DNA of 64,000 nt from positions 637,001 to 701,000 of the forward strand of contig JAAVLQ010000002.1 of NCBI GenBank assembly GCA_012103075.1, in the 5' to 3' direction. The DNA is from Brucella cytisi. GTDB taxonomy: Bacteria > Pseudomonadota > Alphaproteobacteria > Rhizobiales > Rhizobiaceae. The notes beneath the pieces were generated by a model. The model ran no database searches, was not told the DNA's origin, and saw only the letters and a list, made by a program, of their open reading frames with translations. Each line of letters starts with the position of its first letter. The stretch's first letter is position 1. Shown piece after piece: positions 18,338-28,849 of the stretch. A program made the position numbers and the translations under genes.

Positions 18338-19604
18338 ATGCATAAACTTTTGAAGCTCGCCGCGATGGGTACAGCCGCCTGTGCTTTGCTCGCCGGAATG
18401 ACCCCTGTTGCCAGTGCGCAGGACAAGCAGAATGTTGAAGTTCTGCATTGGTGGACTGCTGGCGGTGAAGCCGCCGCGCTCGACGTTCTCAAGAAGGATC
18501 TCGAAAAGAAGGGCATTAGCTGGACCGATATGCCGGTTGCCGGCGGCGGTGGTACGGAAGCCATGACAGTACTGCGCGCGCGCGTCACAGCTGGTAATGC
18601 TCCGACGGCAGTGCAGATGCTCGGCTTCGACATCCGCGATTGGGCAGAGCAGGGTGCTCTTGGTAATCTTGATGAGATCGCAAACAAGGAAGGTTGGGAA
18701 AAGGTCATCCCGGCTCCTCTGCAGGAGTTTGCCAAGTATGACGGCCACTGGATCGCTGCTCCTGTCAATGTTCACTCCACCAACTGGATGTGGATCAACA
18801 AGGGAGCGCTTGACAAGGCCGGCGGTAAGGAGCCTACCAACTGGGATGAACTGATCGCTCTTCTCGATAAGTTCAAGGAACAGGGCATCACTCCGATCGC
18901 TCATGGCGGCCAGCCATGGCAGGACGCAACGATATTTGATGCTGTAGTACTTTCTTTCGGTACAGATTTCTACAAGAAGGCCTTCATCGATCTGGATCCC
19001 GAAACGCTCGGCAGCGATACGATGAAGCAGGCTTTCGATCGTATGACGAAACTGCGCTCCTATGTTGACGATAACTTCTCCGGTCGCGACTGGAATCTGG
19101 CTTCAGCTATGGTCATTGAAGGTAAAGCCGGCCTTCAGTTCATGGGCGACTGGGCGAAGGGTGAGTTTGTCAAGGCTGGCAAGAAGCCGGGCGAAGACTT
19201 CGTCTGCATGCGCTATCCGGGCACCCGGGGGCGCTATCACATTCAACTCCGATATGTTTGCCATGTTCAAAGTCTCGGAAGACAAGGTTCCTGCACAGCT
19301 TGAAATGGCATCGGCGATTGAAAGTCCGACTTTCCAGTCGGCATTCAACGTCGTGAAGGGCTCCGCTCCGGCTCGTACCGATGTGCCTGATACCGACTTC
19401 GATGCTTGCGGCAAGAAGGCTATCGCTGACGAAAAGGAAGCGAGTGAAAAAGGCACGATGCTGGGCTCCATGGCGCATGGTTACGCTAACCCTGCTGCGG
19501 TGAAGAATGCGATCTATGACGTCGTAACACGCCAGTTCAACGGTCAGCTGTCCTCGGAAGACGCCGTGAAGGAACTCGTGTCGGCTGTTGAAGGTGCGAA
19601 ATAA
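18338..19604 (+). CDS. Sugar ABC importer periplasmic binding protein (one frameshift)
   Basis: Solute-binding protein of about 420 residues, family 1 (MalE-like), closest in feel to the glucose/mannose-binding proteins of the GtsA type annotated in Brucella as a probable sugar-binding periplasmic protein. It has a signal peptide ([21 protein letters not shown]), then [19 protein letters not shown] at the mature start. A frameshift near 19225 in an ACCCGGGGG run interrupts [18 protein letters not shown] 18338 follows GGGAGGT. First gene of the importer operon, with two permeases and an ATPase following. The exact sugar is not certain. Confidence 0.87.
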
Positions 19605-19612
19605 CAGCAATG

Positions 19613-19638
19613 AGGCGTCCGGTCCTTTCCGGGCGCCT
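19613..19638 (+). terminator. Hairpin after the sugar-binding-protein gene
   Basis: AGGCGTCCGG (19613-19622) pairs with CCGGGCGCCT (19629-19638) with one G-U pair, followed by a weak T-rich tail. It sits between the binding protein and permease genes and probably lowers expression of the downstream genes relative to the binding protein. Confidence 0.6.
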
Positions 19639-19884
19639 TCTATCTCAGGTGCCCGTGATACTGGCAGCGCATCTGAAAGTGCTGGCATTAGTGGCCAGAA
19701 ATCAAAACAACAATTGCATGATGAAGGCCTGCATGTTTCCATCGGAAATTGCAGCAGACTGAACTTATTGGGTGCATTCGGTCGCGCATAATGCAGAAGC
19801 GCTGGAATGCCGATCAAACAGATGTCCGGAACTTGTGCCTGATGTTTGGCATAGTCCGGGTGGCGTAAACAAGGTGACGCAGAT

Positions 19885-20764
19885 ATGCAGCGTAACAACC
19901 GATTACAGGAACTGGTGCCAAAGCTGGTTCTGGGCCCGAGCTTTCTGATAGTGCTCGTGTTTGTCTATGGTTTCATCATCTATACGGGCGTTCTTTCGCT
20001 AACCAATAGCCGAATGCTGCCGTCATATGGCTTCGTCGGACTTACGAATTACACTAAGCTGTGGGCCTTGCCTCATTGGTGGCGTGCGATCACCAATCTG
20101 GCGATCTTTGCATCGCTCTACATCATTATCTGTTCGGTTATCGGGCTGTTCCCCGGCGATCCTTCTTGACCAGAAGATCCGCGGTGAGGGCGTTCTACGT
20201 CCGATCTATCTTTATCCCATGGCGTTATCTTTCATCGTCACTGGAACGGCATGGAAGTGGTTTCTCGATCCGTATCGGTCTGGAAAACACAATGCATTTA
20301 TGGGGTTGGGAGAGTTTCTCCTTCAACTGGATCAAGAGCAATACAATGGCAATCTACTGTCTGGTGATTGCTGCTGTGTGGCAATCCTCCGGATTTGTGA
20401 TGGCAATGTTCCTCGCAGGATTGCGCGGCGTGGATAATGAAATCATCAAAGCGGCGCAGATTGACGGGGCATCATCCGGTATGATCTATCGCCGCATCAT
20501 TATCCCGTTGATGCGTCCGGTTTTCCTGTCGGCTTTCGTGGTTCTTGCTCATCTGGCGATCAAGGCATATGATCTTGTTATTGCGCTGACCGGTGGTGGT
20601 CCGTGCCGGCCACCGAATTACCTGCGACTTTCATGTATTCCTATACGTTCACACGGAACCAGATGGGCATCGGTGCATCGTCAGCGATTATCATGCTGGC
20701 GATGATCTTCTCGATTATCATTCCTTATCTTTACTCTGAAATTCGCGGAGGGTCGCGGTCATGA
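19885..20764 (+). CDS. Sugar ABC importer permease, first (MalF-like, frameshifted)
   Basis: Inner-membrane permease of about 293 residues with several hydrophobic helices and an EAA loop reading [24 protein letters not shown]. Frame breaks lie near 20150 (extra C in a CCCC run), 20270 and 20605; family sequence continues each time. The ATG at 19885 is used. Its TGA stop overlaps the ATG of the next permease (ATGA), implying translational coupling. A ~280-bp gap with a hairpin separates it from the binding-protein gene. Confidence 0.85.
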
Positions 20765-21643
20765 GCGCCCAGTCGCAAGACAATGCCATCAACAGCGGAA
20801 AGCTGACGCGAGCGCTGATCTACACTGCGCTACTGCTCTTCGCATTCTATTATCTGCTGCCGCTCTATGTGATGCTGGTCAACTCCTTCAAACCCCTTGA
20901 AGAAATCCGCCGGGGCGGGATGTTGAACCTCCCGCAGCAATGGACCATCGAACCATGGTTATCTGCATGGTCGACCGCACAGATCGGAGTTCAGCCTACC
21001 GGGCTGAAGCCGTTCTTCATCAACTCGATCCTGATGGTGGTTCCAGCCGTTGCGATCTCGACTATTGTCGGCGCGTTGAACGGTTACGTTCTGACCAAAT
21101 GGCAATTCCGCGGGTCGAACATCTTTTTTCGGCTTATTGCTGTTGTCGTGCTTCATTCCGTTCCAGATCGTACTCATTCCGATGGCGCGTGTTCTTGGTT
21201 TTCTGGGGATCGCGGGCACGATTTGGGGACTGATCCTCGTGCATGTGGTTTACGGTATCGGTTTCACGACGCTCTATTTCCGCAACTATTATGAAGCCTT
21301 CCCGACAGAACTGGTGCGGGCGGCGCAGATCGACGGAGCGAGCTTCTTCCAGATATTCTGGCGTATTTTGCTACCGTCTTCAGGACCGATCATCGTTGTG
21401 TCGGTGATCTGGCAGTTCACGAACATCTGGAACGACTTTCTGTTTGGTGCCTCCTTCTCCGGTGCGAATTCCACACCGATGACGGTTGCACTCAACAATC
21501 TGGTTTCCTCCTCCACCGGCGTTAAGGAATACAATGTCCATTTCGCAGCTGCCATCCCGGCAGCTCTGCCGACGCTGATCGTCTATATCGTTTCCGGTCG
21601 CTATTTCGTACGTGGCCTGATGTCCGGTGCCGTTAAGGGATAA
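20761..21643 (+). CDS. Sugar ABC importer permease, second (MalG-like, one frameshift)
   Basis: Inner-membrane permease of about 294 residues. The N-terminal helix ALIYTALLLFAFYYLLPLYV and the EAA loop [20 protein letters not shown] identify the MalG side of a carbohydrate importer. A frameshift near 21150 breaks the third helix; sequence resumes with LLSCFIPFQIVLIPMARVLG. Start ATG 20761 overlaps the previous stop, and the ATPase gene begins six bases after its stop. Confidence 0.88.
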
Positions 21644-21649
21644 GTTGCA

Positions 21650-22765
21650 ATGTCTTTTCTGAAAATATCTGATCTTTACAAATCCTACGGCAATGTTTCG
21701 GTTTTGAAGGATATCAATATCGAGATCGATGAAGGCGGTTTCCTCGTTCTCGTGGGCCCGTCTGGCTGCGGCAAGTCAACATTGTTGAATACTATCGCCG
21801 GGCTTGAGCCGATCACATCGGGTGACATAGCCATCAATGGCAAGTCGGTGTCCGGCCTGCATCCATCCCAGCGCGATATTGCAATGGTCTTCCAGTCTTA
21901 TGCACTTTATCCGAATATGACGGTTGCCGGGAATATCGCTTTCGGCATGGAAATTCGTAAGGTTCCGAAGGCGGAGCGCGATAAGGCTATTCAGGAAGTT
22001 GCCGATATCCTGCAGATCGGCCATCTGCTGGATCGCAAACCAAGCCAGCTTTCAGGCGGCCAACGTCAGCGCGTGGCCATGGGGCGTGCTCTGGTGCGTA
22101 ATCCGCAGGTCTTCCTGTTCGATGAACCACTTTCCAACCTCGATGCCAAGCTGCGTGTCGACATGCGCACCGAGATTAAACGGCTGCACAGCCGGATGAA
22201 AACTACGATCGTTTATGTGACGCATGATCAGATCGAGGCAATGACGCTGGCAACCAAGATCGCCGTTCTCAAGGATGGAATCTTGCAGCAATTCGGAACG
22301 CCAGCCGAAATCTACAATAATCCGTCCAATATGTTCGTTGCTGACTTCATGGGATCGCCAGCAATGAACCTGCTAACTGTTCGGGTTGAAAAGAACGGTT
22401 CGGGCTATGCCATCAATCTCGGACGAGGCGAAGGCGAGCCACTGAAGCTGCCATTGAAGGCGGCGCCCCAAGGACTAGGCGCTTATGAAGGCCGGGATAT
22501 TGTCTTCGGTATTCGCCCTGAAGCACTCACAGATCCGGATGGAGCTGATCGCAATGCAAATGCGATAGTGGAAGGGGATTGCCTGATCGATGTTGTCGAG
22601 CCCGCAGGCTCGGATACGTTTGCTGTCACGCGATTGGGCGGCAAGCACGTTGTGGCACGACTGCGCGCAGATGCCCGCATCGCTGCGGGACAACCGGCCA
22701 CGTTGGCCTTCAATCTGGACAAGTCGGTCTTCTTTGACCCGAACAGTCAGGGTCGAATTCTCTGA
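21650..22765 (+). CDS. Sugar ABC importer ATP-binding protein (UgpC/MalK type)
   Basis: ATPase of 371 residues, intact. Walker A GPSGCGKST, Q-loop VFQSYALYPNMTV, signature [15 protein letters not shown], Walker B FLFDEPLSNLDAKLR and the H-loop in YVTHDQIEAMT are all present. A C-terminal TOBE/OB-type domain of about 130 residues follows (for example IVFGIRPEAL), typical of carbohydrate importers. In some bacteria this domain binds regulators. Last gene of the sugar importer operon; a strong terminator follows. Confidence 0.92.
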   Translation: MSFLKISDLYKSYGNVSVLKDINIEIDEGGFLVLVGPSGCGKSTLLNTIAGLEPITSGDIAINGKSVSGLHPSQRDIAMVFQSYALYPNMTVAGNIAFGMEIRKVPKAERDKAIQEVADILQIGHLLDRKPSQLSGGQRQRVAMGRALVRNPQVFLFDEPLSNLDAKLRVDMRTEIKRLHSRMKTTIVYVTHDQIEAMTLATKIAVLKDGILQQFGTPAEIYNNPSNMFVADFMGSPAMNLLTVRVEKNGSGYAINLGRGEGEPLKLPLKAAPQGLGAYEGRDIVFGIRPEALTDPDGADRNANAIVEGDCLIDVVEPAGSDTFAVTRLGGKHVVARLRADARIAAGQPATLAFNLDKSVFFDPNSQGRIL

Positions 22766-22818
22766 CTGTGAGGCACAAAGTGCAATCTTTGCCAACGCTG
22801 CGGAGACTGTTTGAAACG

Positions 22819-22854
22819 AAAAGAGCGCTTCCATTTTATTGGAAACGCTCTTTT
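22819..22854 (+). terminator. Terminator of the sugar importer operon
   Basis: AAAAGAGCGCTTCC (22819-22832) pairs with GGAAACGCTCTTTT (22841-22854) with one mismatch, followed by further T residues. Confidence 0.85.
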
Positions 22855-22896
22855 TCATGTCTGCCCGAGGGCAAAAACTTTGTTTAGGGGCGCGCT

Positions 22897-22998
22897 TTAA
22901 TGCAGGAAATCAAGCCCAAGAAGGCCGACTGCAAGCGCAGTGTTCAGTGAAATGATCATCATTCCGTAGATGATGGCGGTTCTTGTAATATCGTTCAT
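22897..22998 (-). CDS. 33-residue single-helix membrane protein candidate
   Basis: A small ORF of 33 codons plus stop. An almost ideal ribosome site (AAGGAGGTAGGAA) ends directly before the ATG at 22996-22998. The product starts MNDITRTAIIYGMMIIS and continues LNTALAVGLLGLDFLH, which forms one long hydrophobic helix with a polar, positively charged start. I do not recognise a family. It is alone on its strand in the gap between the sugar operon terminator and a drug-efflux gene. The upstream region on the same strand (23000-23100) has several GTAAC/GTTAC words near 23056-23080. The strong ribosome site makes translation likely, but conservation is untested. Confidence 0.5.
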   Translation of the reverse strand: MNDITRTAIIYGMMIISLNTALAVGLLGLDFLH

Positions 22999-23300
22999 TT
23001 CCTACCTCCTTGAACCGGAGCGGCCCCCACCCGGTTCGAAGCCTCGTGAAACTGTAACGAAATGTAACAAGCTGTTACGGGAAGCGCAACCCTGTTTTAC
23101 GCAAATGTGAACGGTTGAAATCTGGCGTGAGAAATTCAGTGACTTTTGTCGGCAGAGAGCCAGTTAGGCCCAATACCGCGATAAATTACTGATTTTATCG
23201 CATATTCACCGCAATGTGACGCTGCTCTGACTAGCAATAATCAGTGTGGCGCTACATAGGATTGTCAGCTCTTAAATATCCGTCATTTCGGAATATTACC

Positions 23301-24735
23301 GTGAATCGCATCATTCCTCTCGTACTGGCCATAGCCCTATTCATGGAGCAGATGGATTCGAACGTCATCTCGACGTCGCTTCCTGCTATCGCTGCTGACA
23401 TCGGTACAAGCCCTATTGCGCTCAAGCTGGCGCTGACCGCTTACCTTGTTGCGCTCGCAGTTTTATTCCCGTCAGCGGCTGGATGGCCGATCGCTTCGGG
23501 GCCAAGAATGTCTTCCGGGCTGCAATTGCGGTATTCGTGGTTGGTTCAGTAGCCTGCGCTGCATCGAATTCACTGACTGCTTTCGTCGTTGCGCGGTTTT
23601 TGCAGGGCATGGGCGGTGCGATGATGACACCGGTTGGCCGTCTCGTACTTATCCGTTCGACTCCGCGCAGCGAACTTGTGTCAGCTATGGCGTGGCTTAC
23701 GATTCCAGCAATGGTCGGGCCGCTGGTAGGTCCACCAGTCGGTGGTTTCATCACGACTTTCCTGACTTGGCATTGGATTTTCCTGATTAATGTACCGATC
23801 GGTTTCGTCGGTATCTGGTTTGCAACGCGGTTCCTGCCGGACACAGACGAGCGCATCGTAAAGCGCCTTGATTGGACGGGCTTCTTTCTTTCCGGGATCG
23901 CAATGTCGGGCGTTGTCTTCGGACTGTCGGTCGTCAGCCTGCCAGCCTTGCCGCCTGCGGTTGGTTTTACAACCCTTGCAATCGGTATCGTCTGCACGGC
24001 TCTCTATCTTCAGCATGCGAGGAGAACCGATGATCCGCTGCTGAACCTGAAACTTTTCGATAATCAGGTATTTCGTTCCGCAGTCATCGGCGGCAGCATT
24101 TTCCGGTTCGGGATCGGGGCTATTCCATTCCTGCTGCCATTGATGTTTCAGCTTGGCTTTGGTCTCACACCGTTTCAGTCGGGTATGATGACTTTCGTTT
24201 CGGCGATCGGTGCGATCAGCATGAAATTCGGTGCAAAGCGTATCTTCGTTCGCGTTGGTTTCCGGCGCGCCTTGATGGCAGGGTCCTTGATTTCGGCCTG
24301 CTTCATTGCCGTCAACGGCCTGTTCACACCGACAACACCTTACTGGATCATCATCGGCTTTTTGCTGGTGGGGGCTTTGCGCGTTCGTTGTTTTTCACAG
24401 GTGTCAATGCGCTTGCTTTCGCCGAAATCCCCGATGAAAAGACCAGTCAGGCGACGCCCATCACGGCAGTGGCGCAGCAGGTTTCCATTGCTATCGGTGT
24501 GGCACTGGCAGGTGGTATTCTGGAAATCAGTACGTCGTTACGCGGAGCCCATCTCGAATTGGTGGACTTCCACATCGGCTTCTTTGTGGTTGCTGCCGTT
24601 TCCGCTCTGGCTTTTCTCTGGTTTGCGCGGCTCGCACCTGATGCAGGCAAGGAACTGTCTGCGCCAACAGTCGTGAAACATCACGGTAAGGAGCCCGCAG
24701 CCGTCGAAGCCGCGAGCACCTCAGCCGGAAAATAA
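23301..24735 (+). CDS. DHA2-family multidrug-type MFS transporter (two frameshifts)
   Basis: Inner-membrane efflux carrier of about 478 residues, resembling EmrB/QacA proteins. It starts MNRIIPLVLAIALFMEQMDSN, with the D-S-N motif typical of helix 1, then motif A in GWMADRFGAKNVF, and motif C-like repeats around GPLVGPPVGGF. Frame breaks lie near 23465 and 24372 (a GGGGG run). GTG 23301 fits the family N-terminus; an upstream GTG at 23244 is possible. It is convergent with rlmE, with only three bases between the stop codons. Substrate unknown. Confidence 0.85.
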
Positions 24736-24738
24736 GCT

Positions 24739-25460
24739 TTAGCCTTTGAAATCGCGGGCGAGCAGATAAAGCTCGACCGATTCCGCGCGTGATGCAGGTG
24801 GTTTGACATGATGCACAGAGCGGAACTTCTGCTTCAGCAGAGCTAGTAGTTCATTTTCCGTGCCACCTTGGAATGTCTTGGTGAGAAAATGCCCGCCCGG
24901 CTTCAAAACCGAAATGGCAAAATCAGCGGCGACTTCACACAGATGCACGGTACGCAGATGATCAGTCCTGCGGTGGCCTGTCGTCGGGGCAGCCATGTCG
25001 GAAATAACTAAATCGGGCTTGTCACCGAGCGCATCCATCAGTTTTTGTGGCGCCTCATCGTCGAGAAAATCCATTTCCAGCAAGACAACGCCGGGCAGGG
25101 GGTCGACGTGAAGGTAGTCGATGCCAACAACGTGCGGATTCTCGTCGGTTGAACCGACAATCTTGGCTGCGATCTGCGACCAGCCGCCGGGCGCAGCGCC
25201 GAGATCGATGATCTTCTGGCCCTTTTTGAGCAGATCATAACGATCATTGATTTCAATGAGCTTGTAGGCTGCGCGCGAACGATATCCGTCCTGCCCGGAT
25301 TTGTGCACATAGGGGTCGTTCAAATGGCGCTGCAGCCAGCGGCGTGACGATTCCTTGATCGTGCCTGCCTTTTTCTTCACACGTACCTGCAGATTGCTGG
25401 AGCCCGCGCCACCGCGACCACCAGTTTTACTCCACCCTTGTTTCCGCCTGCCTTGCTCAT
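24739..25460 (-). CDS. rlmE: 23S rRNA (uridine-2'-O)-methyltransferase RlmE (one frameshift)
   Basis: Methylates U2552 of 23S rRNA using SAM, in late assembly of the large ribosomal subunit. The FtsJ/RrmJ fold shows the SAM loop [12 protein letters not shown] and the K-D-K-E catalytic tetrad context: [20 protein letters not shown] and [11 protein letters not shown]. The full gene begins at ATG 25460 ([10 protein letters not shown]), like the 240-residue Brucella protein. One base is missing near 25433, so a start at an internal methionine would lose about 26 residues. The basic glycine-rich N-terminus (RGGAGSS) is as in Brucella. It lies directly downstream of the Ppx/GppA gene. Confidence 0.93.
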
Positions 25461-25462
25461 TT

Positions 25463-26983
25463 TCAGTGCCTGTTTCTAGCGCCTGTCGCGCGATTGTGTC
25501 GCCATGCGCCGTCGCGCGACATCAGTTCGGTCAAAATGCCTTCACGCAAACCACGATCGGCAACAAGTAGTTTTTCGCTGGGCCATACTTTGCGTATCGC
25601 ATCGAGAATAGCACAGCCTGCCAATACCAGATCGGCGCGATCTGCGCCAATACACGGGTTGGCTACACGAGCGTCAAAATCCCACGACAGAAGACGGTTG
25701 GTCATTTGCGTCACATCGTCGGCACCCATCCACATGCCATCGACCCGGCGCCGATCGTAGCGGTCGAGGCCGAGATGAATTCCAGCGAGCGTGGTTACGG
25801 TTCCAGATGTACCCAGCAGGTGAAAACGTGGACTGGCAGTCAGATTTCCGAGGCACTGCCGCTCGGCAAATTGCGCAAGCAAATCGGTCACATGCGAAAC
25901 CATGGAATCGAAACTTTCCTGCGTGACGTTGCGTCCGCCGAAACGTTCTGCCAGCGTCACGACGCCGACAGGAAGAGACGTCCGGGCCATGATATGCTCT
26001 GCCAGACGAGGAGAACGGCGACGGGAAACATCAATCAGCGCAATTTCAGAAGAGCCGCCACCAATATCGAACAACACGACGGCATCCGTTTCGCGGGTAA
26101 CCAGTGTACCGCAGCCTGAAACAGCGAGCCGGGCTTCCGTCTGCCGGTCTACGATCTCCAGTTCAAGTCCGGTTTCCGCCAGAACCCGTGCCAAAAATGC
26201 TTCGCCATTCGAAGCCGAACGGCAGGCTTCGGTGGCTATCAGTCGCGAACGTCTGATTTTCTTGCCTGCAAGTTTGTCACGGCAAACCTTCAGTGCTTCA
26301 ACGGCACGATCCATCGCATTTTCGCTAAGCTGGCCAGTGGCACTCAAGCCTTCTCCCAATCGTACGATGCGTGAAAATGCATCCACAACGCGGAATTGGC
26401 CCGGCCGCGTCGGCGACGCAACCAGCAGGCGGCAATTATTTGTGCCAAGATCCAAAGCCGCATAAAGTGGAGCGTCGCTCTTTTTTCGTGATGCGCGCCA
26501 TTAGCAGCAGCGCGGGGCATTTGGCCATTGCCGCCCTTACGCTTGTTCGGCGTCGATGCATGTTGGCCTTCCGGGCGCGCGACATTATGCGTAGACTTCA
26601 ACGCAGCTTCAGCTACCAGCGGCGTCTGCGCATCTTGTTGTCGTGACTGCTTCTTTTTTACGAGCGCGGCGGCGGCGATTCGAGATTTTTCCGGAAGATC
26701 GCTGTTGGTTGTTCGCTGCTTCTGCAGCCTCGGGCTTTTGCGCAGAAGCTTCAACAGCCGGTACAGACTTACCGCGCCGACGCCGACGCGCGCGTTTGCG
26801 TTGGCTCTGCGAATTCGTGCCTTCGGTCTCGTCCTTTGGCTTTGAGCGTCCTGAATCGGATGCACTACGGGCATTGCCGATATCTGTAACGACTTTATTG
26901 CGCGGTCTGCGCTTGCCGTTATCGGACGGATTCCGGGCCTGCGAATTGCCCGATTGTCCGCCGGACGCCCCTTGATGCACCAT
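25463..26983 (-). CDS. Ppx/GppA-family phosphatase with long basic N-terminal extension (frameshifted)
   Basis: ASKHA-fold phosphatase of the exopolyphosphatase/guanosine-pentaphosphatase family, acting on polyphosphate or (p)ppGpp. Phosphate-binding motifs are [13 protein letters not shown] and [14 protein letters not shown]. Ahead of the catalytic domain lies a low-complexity extension of about 170 residues rich in Arg, Lys, Asn and Gln ([21 protein letters not shown]), unusual outside this group and likely to bind nucleic acid. Frame breaks near 26645 and 26475 split it from the catalytic domain. The start is uncertain: ATG 26983 is used; a TTG at 27013 with AAGGA upstream and an ATG at 27085 are alternatives. 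It probably forms an operon with rlmE two bases downstream. Confidence 0.85.
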
Positions 26984-27185
26984 TTCGGCGGTGCGCTCGT
27001 CGGGGTTCTTCAAGGTTTTGTCCTTATGGCGCCGCGCGAACCTGTCAGGACGCAAGCAAGGCGCTTCAATTTCTACGTTGTGCATAATGTAACAGTGGTT
27101 TTCTGTTTTACCAAGGGGCAGGCTGTCGAGAGCCGCCGGAAAATTTTGAATGCACGTATGAAATTTGAGCCAACGGCGCGCCCGA

Positions 27186-27210
27186 GGGCTTTCGCTGGTG
27201 GCGAAAGCCC
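27186..27210 (-). terminator. Hairpin after the amino-acid importer operon
   Basis: GGGCTTTCGC (27186-27195) pairs perfectly with GCGAAAGCCC (27201-27210). It lies 25 bp past the ATPase stop on the - strand. A T-run is lacking, so termination may be weak. Confidence 0.6.
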
Positions 27211-27234
27211 TTAAGGAGACGATATGTCTGCAGG

Positions 27235-27996
27235 TTAGATGTCGTAAGTATGGGCCGCGTTGATTGTCGCAACGAATTGTTTTGTGCGCTCACGCGTAGG
27301 CTGCGTGAAAACCTCGTGTGCGGAGCCCGTTTCAACGATATTGCCCGACTCGAGAAAGACGACGTTCTTTGCAATTTTGGAAGCGAGCCGCAGGTCGTGT
27401 GTCGCGATCACCATGGTGGTGCCTTCCTTTGCAAGTTTGCTCAGAACATCAACGACTTCGGAGGCGAGTTCGGGGTCAAGGGCCGAGGTGGGCTCATCGC
27501 ATAACAGAACACGCGGGGATGGTGCCAATGCACGTGCAATCGCGATACGCTGTTGCTGGCCACCAGAGAGCGTTGAAGGCCAAGCATCCGCTTTATGCGC
27601 CATCCCTACCTTTGTGAGCAATTCCGCCGCACGTTCTTTTGCCTTGTCCTTCGGCCATTTCAGAACCGTAACGAGGCCTTCCATCACATTCTGGATCGCG
27701 GTCTGGTGAGGAAAGAGCTGGAAGTTCTGAAACACCATGCCTGTCTGGCGGCGGATTGATTGGATTGCCTGCCAACTCGGCTTACGGTCAGGCTCAAAGC
27801 TGAGGCTCTGGCCACCCAGAACCAGAGTGCCCGACGTCGGAATCTCCAGCAGGTTTATGCAACGCAGCAACGTGCTTTTGCCTCCGCCGGATGGACCGAC
27901 TAGTGCTGTTACTGTGCCCTCGGCAATCGCAACGTTGATATCATTAAGGATCACAGCGTCGTCAAAGCGCTTTACGATATGTTGCAGCTCGATCAT
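27235..27996 (-). CDS. Polar amino acid (cystine-type) ABC importer ATP-binding protein
   Basis: ATPase of 253 residues of the HisP/GlnQ family. Walker A GPSGGGKST, Q-loop VFQNFQLFPHQT, signature LSGGQQQRIAIARAL, Walker B VLLCDEPTSALD and the H-loop THDL are intact. The residues around LEIPTSGTLVLGGQ resemble cystine importer ATPases (TcyC/YecC) of the Brucella group, so cystine is my best guess. Its start overlaps the permease stop by four bases (ATGA type). Last gene of a three-gene operon. Confidence 0.88.
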   Translation of the reverse strand: MIELQHIVKRFDDAVILNDINVAIAEGTVTALVGPSGGGKSTLLRCINLLEIPTSGTLVLGGQSLSFEPDRKPSWQAIQSIRRQTGMVFQNFQLFPHQTAIQNVMEGLVTVLKWPKDKAKERAAELLTKVGMAHKADAWPSTLSGGQQQRIAIARALAPSPRVLLCDEPTSALDPELASEVVDVLSKLAKEGTTMVIATHDLRLASKIAKNVVFLESGNIVETGSAHEVFTQPTRERTKQFVATINAAHTYDI

Positions 27997-28672
27997 GCGT
28001 TTGTCTCCATTGTGCCGCCATAACGTCCGAAGCGTTTTTCAAGGCGCACTTGCAGCGCTGAGAGTACGGAACTCATCACGAGATAGATCAGGGCTGCTTC
28101 GATATAGAGAATGAGAGGTTCGTAAGTGGTCGCGACGATACGTTGCGCGGACTGGAAAAAAGCTCCGGCACGGTGATGGCGGCTGCAAGCGACGTGTCCT
28201 TCACCAAAGAAATGAAGGAATTGGAGAGCGGAGGCACTGCAGTCCGGGTTGCCTGTGGCAGAATGGTGCGGGCAAGTGCCTGACGCCAGCTCATACCAAT
28301 GGAATATGCGGCTTCCCATTGACCTTTCGGAACGGCAGATATGACCGCCCGGATAATCTCCGAACTATAAGCACCAACGCTGAGAGAGAAACCAATCACG
28401 GCCGCTGGAAATGCATCGAGATAGATGCCCGCGCTAGGCAGGCCGTAAAAATTACGAACAACTGCACGAGCAGGGGGTGCCGCGGAATATCCAGACATAA
28501 AAGCGTGCGATAGATGAAAGCCAAAGCGGAGCGAACAACCGCACGAGCGCAGTCAGGAGCCCCAATGTCAGGCCGAATGCAAAGGACAGAAGGGTGAGGG
28601 GAATGGTGAAAATCAAGCCAGCCCACAAAAGAGTCGGCAGGATTCCACCATCAGTTGAAGCCAATCGGGCAC
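27993..28672 (-). CDS. Polar amino acid ABC importer permease (frameshifted)
   Basis: HisM/YecS-type permease of about 225 residues. It has the family motif IFRGTPLLVQLFVIFYGLP and the EAA loop EAAYSIGMSWRQALARTILP. GTG 28672 gives the N-terminus MPDWLQLMVES, with GAGGAG upstream. Frame breaks lie near 28645, 28480 and 28155; the last is two extra T residues in a T-run within PELFQSAQR. The stop overlaps the ATPase start. The binding-protein gene lies upstream, separated by a hairpin. Confidence 0.85.
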
Positions 28673-28801
28673 GGTTTTCGGCTCCTCAATAATGCATAAA
28701 GTCAGACTGAAATGAACTTGCGCCGATGAACCTGCGCGTCCTTATCTTATACAGTCTGACATTCATGTCTTGGGAATAGTTTTTCACAATCACAATAAGA
28801 C

Positions 28802-28827
28802 GAAGCCGGAAGTAGCTTCCGGCTTCG
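28802..28827 (-). terminator. Hairpin between amino-acid-binding protein and permease genes
   Basis: GAAGCCGGAAG pairs perfectly with CTTCCGGCTTC around TAG on the + strand. On the - strand it falls 23 bp after the binding-protein stop and is followed by GTCTTATT. Probably lets the binding protein be made in excess over the membrane parts. Confidence 0.7.
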
Positions 28828-28849
28828 TCTTGTAAACCGAGAAAAACGC

